Part shown: positions 14,212-21,089 of the stretch, piece after piece
Layout of the letters: each line of letters opens with the position of its first letter
Position numbering within the stretch: position 1 is the stretch's first letter
Assembly: GCF_008761635.1 (NCBI RefSeq)
Contig: NZ_CP044344.1
Span: 1,116,001-1,180,000, forward strand
Direction of reading: 5' to 3'
Length of the DNA stretch: 64,000 nt
Source: Nocardioides cynanchi
Lineage (GTDB): Bacteria; Actinomycetota; Actinomycetes; Propionibacteriales; Nocardioidaceae
The notes under the pieces: generated by a model
Database searches by the model: none
Seen by the model: the letters and a program-made list of their open reading frames with translations, nothing else
Told to the model about the DNA's origin: nothing
Program-made: the position numbers and the translations under genes

Positions 14212-15915
14212 TCAGTCGCCCGAAGCGGCGTTCCGTACCTTGGCACCCAGCTCCTCCGGGGTGTCGGGCGTGCCGCCGTGAGCGGAGATCCAGTCGTAGA
14301 CGGCCTGCCGCTCCGCGTGGCACATCAGCCCGACCACGTCGTCGGGCTGCGCCTGCGCGACCATCCCGGCCAGGCACTCGACCTCCGTGCCGTACGACGT
14401 CACCTCGGTGACGCCCACCCGCTCGGCACCCTCGCGGAGCAGGTGGTCCAGCTCCTCCAGCGACCGGCCGCGGAGGTACTGCTGCTTGTGACCGATGGCG
14501 ACCACGTCGGCCCCCATCGCCCCGATCTCGCCGAGCCGGCCGATCAGCTCGTCGGTGCGGTCGCCGACCGCGCCGAGGCCCAGCAACAGGCGCCGGCCCG
14601 GCGGCCGCACGCCGTTCATGATCTCGAGCAGGGCCTCGAGCCCGACCTCGTTGTGCGCGAGGTCCATCACCACCGAGGCGGTCCCGCCCTCGACCGGCAC
14701 CGTGAAGAAGTTCATCCGGCCCGGGTTGTGCTCGGCGTCGGGCCGGAAGTCGCGCAGCCCCTCGATCACCGACTCGCGCGGGATCCCGATCGCCAGGGCG
14801 GCCGAGGTGGAGGCCAGGGTGTTCTCCACGTTGAAGCGGGACAGGCCGGCCAGGGTCATCGGCACGTCGGTGAGCACGATCACCGGGTCCGGGTCGCGGC
14901 CCGGAGCCAGCACCGCGACCCAGCCGTCGATCACCGTGGTCGCCCGGCCTCCCTCGTTCAGGGTCTCGCGGACCGCGGGCGAGTCCGGGTCTCGGGAGAA
15001 CACCCAGGGCCGGGCCTTGATCACGCCGCGCATCGCGAACACCCGGGGGTCGTCGCCGTTGAGCACGGCCCAGCCGCGACGACGGGTGATCCGCGGCACC
15101 ACGGCCTTGACCTCGGCGAGCTGGTCGAGGGTGTCGATCCCCTGGAGGCCCAGGTGGTCGGCGCTGACGTTGGTCACCACCGACACGTCGTTGCGGGTCA
15201 GGCCGATCCCCTTGAGCAGGATCCCGCCCCGTGCGGTCTCGGTCACCGCGAGCTGCACGCCCGGCAGTGCCAGCACCCGACCGGCGCCGCTCGGTCCGGA
15301 GTAGTCACCGCCCTCGACGAGGTCGCCGTCCAGATAGATGCCGTCGGTGTTGGACCAGCCCACCACCCGCCCGTCCACCCGTGCGATGTGGGCGATCATC
15401 CGGCTCGTGGTGGTCTTGCCGTTGGTGCCGGTCACCGCCACCACCGGGATCGTGGGGGTGACCGTCTGCGGCTCAGGGCCGTTCTCGGCCGCGGCCACCC
15501 GCTCGGCGGCGCGGCTGACCGCCGCCACCACGTCGTCACCGGGGACGGCGTCCAGCACCGAGGCCACGGCCCGGCCCATCTCCTGGGCCCGCTCGCGGTG
15601 CCGCCAGGGGTAGGCGACCACGATCTGGTGCGGGTCGCTGGTGGTCCGGACCCGGACTGCCAGCCGCGACGTGCCGGACTCGTGGGCGATCGCCCGCACC
15701 AGCCGGGTCACCGCGCGCACCGCGAACCGCTGACGGAACCCCGTGTCGGGCTCGCCGGGAAGCGCGTTGGCCAGCCCGATCCGCCGGGCCAGCCGGGTCG
15801 CCGTCACCGTCGGCGCCGAGGCCAGCGGCGTGATGTCGAGCGTCAGCTTGATCGCGGCCCGGGGGAAGTAGAGGTTCGGGCCCTCCAGCACCCGCACCTC
15901 CAGGAGCGACGTCAC
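14212..15915 (-). CDS. CphA-like Mur ligase lacking the ATP-grasp domain
   Basis: The 567-residue protein has an N-terminal 130-residue domain (EVRVLEGPNLYFPRAAIKLT) that matches the beginning of cyanophycin synthetase, then passes directly to a Mur-ligase domain with P-loop GTNGKTTTSRM at 163-173 and NVSADHLGLQGIDT. Compared with the cphA in this window, about 300 residues of ATP-grasp are absent, and the HxxEH motif of the N-domain is replaced (RAVTRLVRA). It cannot add aspartate as CphA does, so it probably ligates an amino acid or amine to another carboxylate. It begins on the base after the fabI stop and forms a fabG-fabI operon tail. The substrate is unknown. Confidence 0.85.
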   Translation of the reverse strand: MTSLLEVRVLEGPNLYFPRAAIKLTLDITPLASAPTVTATRLARRIGLANALPGEPDTGFRQRFAVRAVTRLVRAIAHESGTSRLAVRVRTTSDPHQIVVAYPWRHRERAQEMGRAVASVLDAVPGDDVVAAVSRAAERVAAAENGPEPQTVTPTIPVVAVTGTNGKTTTSRMIAHIARVDGRVVGWSNTDGIYLDGDLVEGGDYSGPSGAGRVLALPGVQLAVTETARGGILLKGIGLTRNDVSVVTNVSADHLGLQGIDTLDQLAEVKAVVPRITRRRGWAVLNGDDPRVFAMRGVIKARPWVFSRDPDSPAVRETLNEGGRATTVIDGWVAVLAPGRDPDPVIVLTDVPMTLAGLSRFNVENTLASTSAALAIGIPRESVIEGLRDFRPDAEHNPGRMNFFTVPVEGGTASVVMDLAHNEVGLEALLEIMNGVRPPGRRLLLGLGAVGDRTDELIGRLGEIGAMGADVVAIGHKQQYLRGRSLEELDHLLREGAERVGVTEVTSYGTEVECLAGMVAQAQPDDVVGLMCHAERQAVYDWISAHGGTPDTPEELGAKVRNAASGD

Positions 15916-16686
15916 TCAGGCACCCATCGCGTGGAAGCCGCCGTCCACGTGCACGATCTCGCCGGTGGTGGCCGGGAAGAAGTCCGACAGGAGGGCGCAC
16001 ACCGCGCGGGCGGTGGGGTCCTGGTCCTTCTCGTCCCAGCCGAGCGGCGCCCGGTCGCTCCACATCGACTCCAGCTGCTCGAACCCGGGGATCGCCTTGG
16101 CGGCCAGGCTCTTCAGCGGGCCGGCGCTGACCAGGTTGCAGCGGATGCCCTCGGGCCCGAGGTTGCGGGCCAGGTAGCGCGAGGTGGACTCGAGCCCGGC
16201 CTTGGCCACGCCCATCCAGTCGTACGCCGGCCAGGCCACGGTGGCGTCGAAGGTCATGCCGACCACCGAGCCACCCGGGCCCATCAGCGGACGGCAGGCC
16301 TCGGTCAGCGACATCAGGGAGTACGCCGAGACCCGCACCGCCTGGGCGACGTCCTCCCACGGTCCGCCGAGGAACTTGCCGCCCAGGATCGTCTCCGGGT
16401 TGCCGAAGGCGATCGAGTGCACCACGCCGTCCAGCCCGTCGACGTGCTCACGGACGGCGTCGGCGAGGCCGGCCAGGTGCGCGTCGTCGGTCACGTCGAG
16501 CTCCAGCACCGGCGGCTCGGTCGGCAGCCGCTTGGCGATCCGCCTGGTGATGCCCAGGGCCCGGCCGAAGTTGGAGATCAGCACGGTCGCGCCCTGCTCC
16601 TGGGCCACCTTGGCCACGGAGAAGCCGATGGAGGAGTCCATGGTCACTCCCGCGACCAGGATCCGCTTGCCCTCGAGGATGCCCAT
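15916..16686 (-). CDS. fabI: Enoyl-[acyl-carrier-protein] reductase (NADH), FabI/InhA type
   Basis: The 256-residue enzyme reduces enoyl-ACP in the last step of each fatty-acid elongation cycle. It opens GILEGKRILVAGVTMDSSIG, the FabI nucleotide site with its long spacing, and has the catalytic Y-x6-K in YDWMGVAKAGLESTSRYLAR. GGFHAMGA closes the protein. The ATG at 16686 is chosen over an in-frame start 15 codons upstream because AAAGG lies seven bases before it. It follows fabG by 77 bp containing a REP-like element, and the CphA-like ligase follows immediately. In related organisms FabI/InhA is the triclosan or isoniazid target. Confidence 0.95.
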   Translation of the reverse strand: MGILEGKRILVAGVTMDSSIGFSVAKVAQEQGATVLISNFGRALGITRRIAKRLPTEPPVLELDVTDDAHLAGLADAVREHVDGLDGVVHSIAFGNPETILGGKFLGGPWEDVAQAVRVSAYSLMSLTEACRPLMGPGGSVVGMTFDATVAWPAYDWMGVAKAGLESTSRYLARNLGPEGIRCNLVSAGPLKSLAAKAIPGFEQLESMWSDRAPLGWDEKDQDPTARAVCALLSDFFPATTGEIVHVDGGFHAMGA

Positions 16687-16704
16687 GTGCTGCCTTTCGT
16701 TCGA

Positions 16705-16734
16705 GTGGTGATGTCGACTTCGCTCGGCCACCGG
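16705..16734. repeat. REP-like element between fabG and fabI (diverged copy)
   Basis: GTGGTGATGTCGACTTCGCTCGGCCACC matches the family GGTGGTC-TCGACTCCGCTCGACCACC seen at 18431, 35751, 39471 and 58642, with several changes that weaken the stem. It lies inside the operon, about 20 bp before the fabI start codon. Confidence 0.5.
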
Positions 16735-16763
16735 ACTGCTTCGCGCGGAGGTCGTCTGGTGGG

Positions 16764-17501
16764 TCAGTGGCCCATGCCGAGGCCGCCGTCGACCGGGATC
16801 ACGGCTCCGGTGACGTACCCCGCACCGGCCGATGCCAGCCAGATCACCGCGGAGGCCACCTCGTCCGGGGACGCGTAGCGCTGGAGCGGCACGCGGTCCT
16901 TGATGGTGGCGCGCTGCTCGTCGGTGAGCACGGCCGTCATGTCGGTCTCGACGAAGCCCGGGGCCACGACGTTCGTCGTGATCGAGCGGGAGCCGAGCTC
17001 GCGGGCCAGGGAGCGGGCGATCCCGACCAGACCGGCCTTCGAGGCCGCGTAGTTCACCTGACCGGCCGAGCCGAGCAGGCCCACGACCGAGGAGATCAGG
17101 ATGATCCGGCCGCGGCGCAGCCGGAGCATGCCCTTCGCCGCGCGCTTGGTGAGCCGGTAGGTGCCGGTCAGGTTCGTGTCGATCACCGACGACCAGTCCT
17201 CCTCCGACATCCGCAGCAGCAGCGTGTCGGCGGTGATCCCGGCGTTGGCCACCAGCACCTCGACCGGGCCGTGCGCCGCCTCGATCTCGGCGAACGCCGC
17301 CTCCACGGCCGCGGGATCGGTGACGTCGCAGCGCAGGTCCAGGGCACCGTCGGGACCTCCGCCGGAGCGCGAGGTCACCGCGACCTTGTCCCCGAGGGCC
17401 AGGAAGGCCTCCGCGATGGCGCGGCCGATGCCACGGTTGCCGCCGGTGACGAGCACGGAGCGGGGCTCAGCAGCGTTGTCTGGGGCGTCGTCCACGGCCA
17501 C
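16764..17501 (-). CDS. fabG: 3-oxoacyl-[acyl-carrier-protein] reductase
   Basis: The 245-residue SDR enzyme reduces 3-oxoacyl-ACP with NADPH. It has the cofactor loop TGGNRGIGRAI, the NAG motif in LVANAGIT, the catalytic serine in ILISSVVGLLG and YAASK in NYAASKAGLVGIARSL. It ends PVDGGLGMGH like mycobacterial FabG1 (MabA). As in mycobacteria it precedes the enoyl reductase gene, forming the pair that elongates acyl-ACP. Translation may start at GTG 17501 or at the GTG two codons later; a TAGCGT lies seven bases before the latter, which would make it leaderless. Confidence 0.93.
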   Translation of the reverse strand: MAVDDAPDNAAEPRSVLVTGGNRGIGRAIAEAFLALGDKVAVTSRSGGGPDGALDLRCDVTDPAAVEAAFAEIEAAHGPVEVLVANAGITADTLLLRMSEEDWSSVIDTNLTGTYRLTKRAAKGMLRLRRGRIILISSVVGLLGSAGQVNYAASKAGLVGIARSLARELGSRSITTNVVAPGFVETDMTAVLTDEQRATIKDRVPLQRYASPDEVASAVIWLASAGAGYVTGAVIPVDGGLGMGH

Positions 17502-17565
17502 GACGCTAGTGACTACCGGTCGGTACCCACAACCGCGGGGGTCGGCCCCCGGTCCGGTGGCCCGC

Positions 17566-17778
17566 TCACTCGTCCTCGAGGCGGAAACCGATCTTCAGCC
17601 CGACCTGGAAGTGCTCCACCTCGCCGTCCTGGATCTGACCGCGCACCTGGGTCACCTCGAACCAGTCCACGTGTCGCAGCGTCGCGCTCGCCCGTCGTAC
17701 GGCGTTGCGGATGGCCGCGTCGATCCCGTCGGACGAGGTCCCGACGATCTCCGTGACACGGTAGGTGCGGTCTGACAT
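17566..17778 (-). CDS. Dodecin-family flavin-binding protein
   Basis: The 70-residue protein reads RVTEIVGTSSDGIDAAIRNA then RRASATLRHVDWFEVTQVRG and ends VEHFQVGLKIGFRLEDE. This is the dodecin fold: a single helix on a three-stranded sheet, with the Trp that stacks on the flavin and the following Gln. Dodecins form hollow dodecamers that store riboflavin, FMN or FAD and buffer free flavin in the cytoplasm. AGAGG lies seven bases before the ATG. It is divergent from the DUF3099 gene, 75 bp away. It has no operon partner. Confidence 0.93.
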   Translation of the reverse strand: MSDRTYRVTEIVGTSSDGIDAAIRNAVRRASATLRHVDWFEVTQVRGQIQDGEVEHFQVGLKIGFRLEDE

Positions 17779-17841
17779 GGCGAACCTCTTCGGTGGTCGG
17801 GGCGGGGGCTCCTCGATGTTACTGACGGGGAAGGTCCGACG

Positions 17842-17847
17842 TAGGGT
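17842..17847 (+). promoter_or_regulatory. Promoter of the DUF3099 gene (leaderless configuration)
   Basis: TAGGGT ends six bases before the ATG at 17854, with TTACTG 17 bp upstream of it (17819-17824) as a fair -35 box. This is the best-formed leaderless promoter in the window. Confidence 0.65.
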
Positions 17848-17853
17848 GAGGGC

Positions 17854-18177
17854 ATGGCCCGCGGGGCGCACGGGGGCGAGACTCCGATCCGGATCACCAC
17901 GGCTGCCACGAGCCCGCACGAGGACATCGCAGCGCGGCAGCGGCGCTACCTGATCGCCATGGGCGTGCGGACCCTCTGCTTCGTGATGGTCGCCCTGCTC
18001 GCGATCACGCACGCCGGACCGTCGTGGCTGCCGTGGATCTTCGTGGGCGGCGCGATCGTGCTGCCCTACGTCGCCGTGGTGATGGCCAACGTGTCCGACA
18101 CGAAATCTGATGCTTTTGAGCTCCGGGACGGGTCATTGCACGACCGGGAGCTGCCTCCGGGCGCGCATTCCGACTGA
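17854..18177 (+). CDS. DUF3099 membrane protein
   Basis: The 107-residue protein has a polar head with ITTAATSPHEDIAARQRRYL, then two membrane helices (about 35-53 and 57-78; VRTLCFVMVALLAITH and PWIFVGGAIVLPYVAVVMAN) and a polar tail. The order 'R-Y-L-I-x-M-G-x-R-x-x-C' followed by two helices is the DUF3099 signature found only in Actinobacteria. Function is unknown. It has a clear leaderless promoter and is followed by about 290 bp without genes that contain the candidate RNA and repeats. Confidence 0.88.
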   Translation: MARGAHGGETPIRITTAATSPHEDIAARQRRYLIAMGVRTLCFVMVALLAITHAGPSWLPWIFVGGAIVLPYVAVVMANVSDTKSDAFELRDGSLHDRELPPGAHSD

Positions 18178-18194
18178 TTTACGGCGGTTCGGAC

Positions 18195-18320
18195 TTGGAA
18201 CCGGTCCGACGCCCGTGCAACAATCGCGGCCGTGTCGCCGGGTTCCCCGAGCCGGTCGACACCGACGAGTGCCGGAAAGCTTCCCCCGTGGCTGTCTGGC
18301 ACTCGTCGTCATTTCACGAG
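18195..18320 (+). ncRNA. Candidate small structured RNA with two hairpins and C-rich loops
   Basis: TTGGAA (18195-18200) and AACAAT (18219-18224) form a plausible promoter with an 18-bp spacer. Downstream come a hairpin with arms GTGTCG 18232-18237 and CGACAC 18257-18262 enclosing GGTTCCCCG, then a perfect 11-bp stem with arms 18263-18273 and 18298-18308 enclosing a loop with TTCCCCC, then TCATTTC. Two hairpins with C-runs recall the actinobacterial 6C RNA, but the runs here are only four and five Cs. It could equally be a bidirectional terminator. Confidence 0.35.
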
Positions 18321-18430
18321 CCCGTGGACCGAGCGAAGCTCGGGCCACGCCAGGCTCGGGAGGTCGAGGAGCGCCGGCTGAGACCCGAGCGCAGCGAGGG
18401 ACTCAGCGGCGCGTCTCGAGACCCACGTGG

Positions 18431-18458
18431 CGGTGGTCTCGACTCCGCCCGACCACCG
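18431..18458. repeat. REP-like palindrome downstream of moaA
   Basis: CGGTGGTC (18431-18438) and GACCACCG (18451-18458) are perfect 8-bp arms around TCGACTCCGCCC. The left arm can instead pair with TCGAGACC about 10 bp upstream, so two exclusive hairpins are possible. Best-conserved copy of the dispersed family in this window. Confidence 0.75.
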
Positions 18459-18471
18459 AGGGGCGGGGAGC

Positions 18472-19473
18472 TCAGCCGCCGATCGCCGACATCGGGCGGT
18501 CGGGCTGGAGGAACGACGGGTCGTTGATGCCGTGGCCGGGCAGCTTCCCGGCCATCGCGGTCACCCAGCGGTCGGCCAGCTCGTCGTCGTCGGCCCCGGC
18601 CCGGAGCGCGGCGCGCAGGTCGGACTCCTCGCGGGCGAACAGGCAGTTGCGCACCTGGCCGTCAGCGGTGAGCCGGACCCGGTCGCAGTCGCCGCAGAAC
18701 GGGCGGGTCACCGAGGCGATCACGCCGACCGTGGCCGGCCCGCCGTCGACGAGGAACAGCTCGGCCGGGGCGCTCCCCCGCGGCTCGGTGGCCGGGCTGA
18801 GCGTGAACTCGGCGGCCAGCTTCGCGAAGATCTCGTCGGCGGTCACCATCTGCTCGCGGTGCCAGTCGTGCTGGGCGTCGAGCGGCATCTGCTCGATGAA
18901 GCGCAGCTCGTACTGGTGGTCGATGGCCCAGGCGAGCAGCTCGCAGGCGTCGTCGTCGTTGACCCCGCGCAGCAGCACCGCGTTGATCTTCACCGGGGTG
19001 AGCCCGGCGTCGTGGGCGGCCTTGGCCCCGCGGAGCACGTCGTCGAGGCGGTCGCGCCGCGTGATCGTGTGGAAGCGCTCGGGGTCGAGGGTGTCGAGGC
19101 TGATGTTGACCCGGTCGAGGCCGGCCTCGGCCAGCGCCCGGGCGTTGCGCTCGAGCCCGAGCGCGTTGGTGGTCACCGACAGCTGGAGCTCGGAGCCGAG
19201 GGCGCGGGTGCGGCGGACGATGTCGACCAGGCCGCGGCGTACGAGGGGCTCGCCGCCGGTGAAGCGCACCTCGCGCACACCCAGGCGCTCGACGCCGATC
19301 GTGATCAGGCGGACGACCTCGTCGTCGGTCAGCGTCTCGTCGTGCGGCAGCCAGTCGAGACCCTCGGCCGGCATGCAGTAGGAACAGCGCAGGTTGCAGC
19401 GGTCGGTCAGCGACACCCGGAGGTCGGTCGCCACACGGCCGTACGCGTCGGCCAGCGGTCGCTGCTTGATCAT
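18472..19473 (-). CDS. moaA: GTP 3',8-cyclase MoaA
   Basis: The 333-residue radical-SAM enzyme performs the first step of molybdenum cofactor synthesis, converting GTP to 3',8-cyclo-GTP. The N-terminal cluster motif is CNLRCSYC (Cys 26, 30 and 33). The second cluster is carried by CGDCDRVRLTADGQVRNC near residues 265-282, and the protein ends in the conserved Gly-Gly. The ATG at 19473 fits the family start (DAYGRVATDLRVSLTDRCNL) and lies seven bases after TACACT. No other moa genes are nearby, but a molybdenum hydroxylase gene lies 22 kb away in the window. Confidence 0.95.
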   Translation of the reverse strand: MIKQRPLADAYGRVATDLRVSLTDRCNLRCSYCMPAEGLDWLPHDETLTDDEVVRLITIGVERLGVREVRFTGGEPLVRRGLVDIVRRTRALGSELQLSVTTNALGLERNARALAEAGLDRVNISLDTLDPERFHTITRRDRLDDVLRGAKAAHDAGLTPVKINAVLLRGVNDDDACELLAWAIDHQYELRFIEQMPLDAQHDWHREQMVTADEIFAKLAAEFTLSPATEPRGSAPAELFLVDGGPATVGVIASVTRPFCGDCDRVRLTADGQVRNCLFAREESDLRAALRAGADDDELADRWVTAMAGKLPGHGINDPSFLQPDRPMSAIGG

Positions 19474-19522
19474 CGTCGTCAGTGTAGGTGGAGGCACCCC
19501 CGAAACCTCACCTCCGTCCGGA

Positions 19523-19528
19523 TAGCCT
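19523..19528 (+). promoter_or_regulatory. -10 box of the SURF1 gene (leaderless configuration)
   Basis: TAGCCT ends six bases before the GTG at 19535. The moaA and SURF1 start codons are only 61 bp apart and back to back, so their promoters overlap. Confidence 0.5.
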
Positions 19529-19534
19529 CGTCGG

Positions 19535-20434
19535 GTGGGCGGTCTGCGGTTCCTGGTCAGCAGGCGCTGGCTGCTCTTCTTCGCCATCGTCGTGCTGCTC
19601 GCCTACGCTTGTCTGCTGCTCGGTCAGTGGCAGTGGCACCGGCTCACCTCGACCAAGTCCAACAACGCGATCATCCGGGCCAACGAGAGCGCCGACCCGC
19701 TGCCGGTCGACCAGGTGCTGCACCCGGGCCAGGACCCGACCTCCGCCGACCAGTACCGCCCGGTCACCGCGACCGGCCGGTACGACGTCAGCCACACCAT
19801 CATCGTCCGCTACCAGACCGACGCCGACGGCCACTCCGGCGTCGACGTGGTCGTCCCGCTCGTCACGGCTGGCGGCACCGCGCTCCTGGTGGACCGGGGC
19901 TGGCTCTCCACCACCAACCAGGGACTGACCGACCCCTCACAGGTCCCGCCCCCGCCGACCGGCACCGTCACGGTGACCGGCAGTGTGCGGCGTGACGCCA
20001 GTGGCGGTGCCGCCGCCGTCGTCGACGCCTCGACCCGGGCGATCTCCAGCGCGCAGATCCAGCCGGCGATCGGGATCCCGGTCTACGGGGGCTTCGTCGA
20101 CCTCACCCACGAGAGCCCGGCCCCCTCCACACCGCTGGAGCCCGCCGAGCTCCCCGACCTGAGCAACGGGCCACACTTCTTCTACGCGCTCCAGTGGTGG
20201 TTCTTCGGGCTCCTCGCGCTCTTCGGCTTCGGCTACCTCGCGTGGGAGGAGAAGACCGGCCGGGCGGCGCAGCGCCGCGCCCAGCAGCCGGCGAAGAAGC
20301 CGGGAAGCGCGCCGCCACTCGCGCCGAGCCGGTCAGAGGGCACGCATCACGCCGCCGTCGACGGGCAGCATCACCCCGGTGACGAACGACGCGGCGGGGC
20401 TGAGCAGGAACGTCGCGGCCCGGCCGAACTCTGA
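19535..20434 (+). CDS. SURF1-family cytochrome oxidase assembly protein
   Basis: The 299-residue membrane protein has an N-terminal helix (about 11-28) followed by LGQWQWHRL, a central extracellular domain with YRPVTATGRY and ALLVDRGWL, and a C-terminal helix with NGPHFFYALQWWFFGLLALF. These are the SURF1/Shy1 hallmarks. SURF1 helps insert heme A during cytochrome c oxidase assembly, in line with ctaA and ctaB elsewhere in the window. The last 34 residues (after about residue 265) lie antisense to the SDR gene, a 102-bp overlap, and look like an unconserved tail. Confidence 0.92.
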   Translation: MGGLRFLVSRRWLLFFAIVVLLAYACLLLGQWQWHRLTSTKSNNAIIRANESADPLPVDQVLHPGQDPTSADQYRPVTATGRYDVSHTIIVRYQTDADGHSGVDVVVPLVTAGGTALLVDRGWLSTTNQGLTDPSQVPPPPTGTVTVTGSVRRDASGGAAAVVDASTRAISSAQIQPAIGIPVYGGFVDLTHESPAPSTPLEPAELPDLSNGPHFFYALQWWFFGLLALFGFGYLAWEEKTGRAAQRRAQQPAKKPGSAPPLAPSRSEGTHHAAVDGQHHPGDERRGGAEQERRGPAEL

Positions 20435-21088
20435 CGGCTCGCCGTCCCGGCGCAGCGGGATGGTCAGCGCGGCCCTGGCCTTCGCCGCCACCGGGTCGTC
20501 CTGGAGGGCGTCCAGCTCGGCGACCCGCTCGGTGCCGACGCGCCCCGGCAGGAGGCCGTTCACCCGGATGCCGCGCGGGCCCAGCTCGTCGGCCAGCTGC
20601 TTGGCGACCATGGCGAGCCCGGGCCGCAGGCCGTTGGAGATCGCCATCCCCGTCAGCGGTGCCTTGACGCTGGTCGACAGGACGAACGCGATCGCACCGC
20701 CGGCGTCGAGCTCGGCCGACACCTCGCGGGCCAACCGGACCCCACCCAGGAACACCGACTCGAAGGCGGTGGTCCACTGCTCGTCGGTGGTCGAGGCCAC
20801 GCTGCCGGCGGGCGGCCCGCCGACGCTGATCAGGGCTCCGTCGAGCCGACCCCACCTGTCGCGCGCCGCCGCCACGAGGCGGGCCGGGAGCCCGGGCTCG
20901 GCGTTGTCCCCCACGACGTACGTCGCGTGGTCGCCCAGTGTCTCGACGGCGGCGGCCAGCGTCGCCTCGGTCCGCCCCGAGAGCACCACCCGGGCTCCCT
21001 CGGCGACCAGCACGTCGGCGGTGGCCCGGCCCAGCCCGCGCGCTCCACCGGTGACGACGTAGACCCGGTCGGTCAGCCCCAGGTCCAT
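20333..21088 (-). CDS. SDR-family protein with altered catalytic Tyr/Lys
   Basis: The 251-residue protein has an intact cofactor loop VVTGGARGLGRATADVL and ends in the usual VTGVMLPVDGG. At the active site the catalytic serine region is VLSTSVKAPL, but where YxxxK is expected the sequence is MAISN, so both the tyrosine and the lysine are missing. It may be inactive as a classical reductase or use other residues; a related subgroup with a similar substitution exists in actinobacteria. The ATG lies one base after the stop of the ABC exporter, in an operon ECH-ABC-SDR. The start at 21088 is preferred to one 28 codons upstream. Confidence 0.85.
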   Translation of the reverse strand: MDLGLTDRVYVVTGGARGLGRATADVLVAEGARVVLSGRTEATLAAAVETLGDHATYVVGDNAEPGLPARLVAAARDRWGRLDGALISVGGPPAGSVASTTDEQWTTAFESVFLGGVRLAREVSAELDAGGAIAFVLSTSVKAPLTGMAISNGLRPGLAMVAKQLADELGPRGIRVNGLLPGRVGTERVAELDALQDDPVAAKARAALTIPLRRDGEPSEFGRAATFLLSPAASFVTGVMLPVDGGVMRAL

Positions 21089-21089
21089 G

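Larger units (their letters stand above)
18178..18471. other. Gene-free interval between the DUF3099 and moaA genes
   Basis: The 294 bp between two convergent genes (DUF3099 on plus, moaA on minus) hold no supportable coding sequence. The first half (18195-18320) contains a possible promoter and two hairpins described separately. The second half (18328-18470) is a set of nested palindromes: GTGGACCGAGC with GCTCGGGCCAC around GAA, GCGCCGGCTGAG with CTCAGCGGCGC, and TCGAGACC with GGTCTCGA, ending in the REP-like copy at 18431-18458. Confidence 0.7.

Noticed and set aside
18232..18262. tRNA-like GGGTTCCCCG segment
   Set aside because: No cloverleaf, acceptor stem or anticodon arm can be formed around it.
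19474..19534. Molybdenum-cofactor riboswitch upstream of moaA
   Set aside because: The gap to SURF1 is only 61 bp and the predicted transcript begins about one base before the moaA start, leaving no room for the aptamer.
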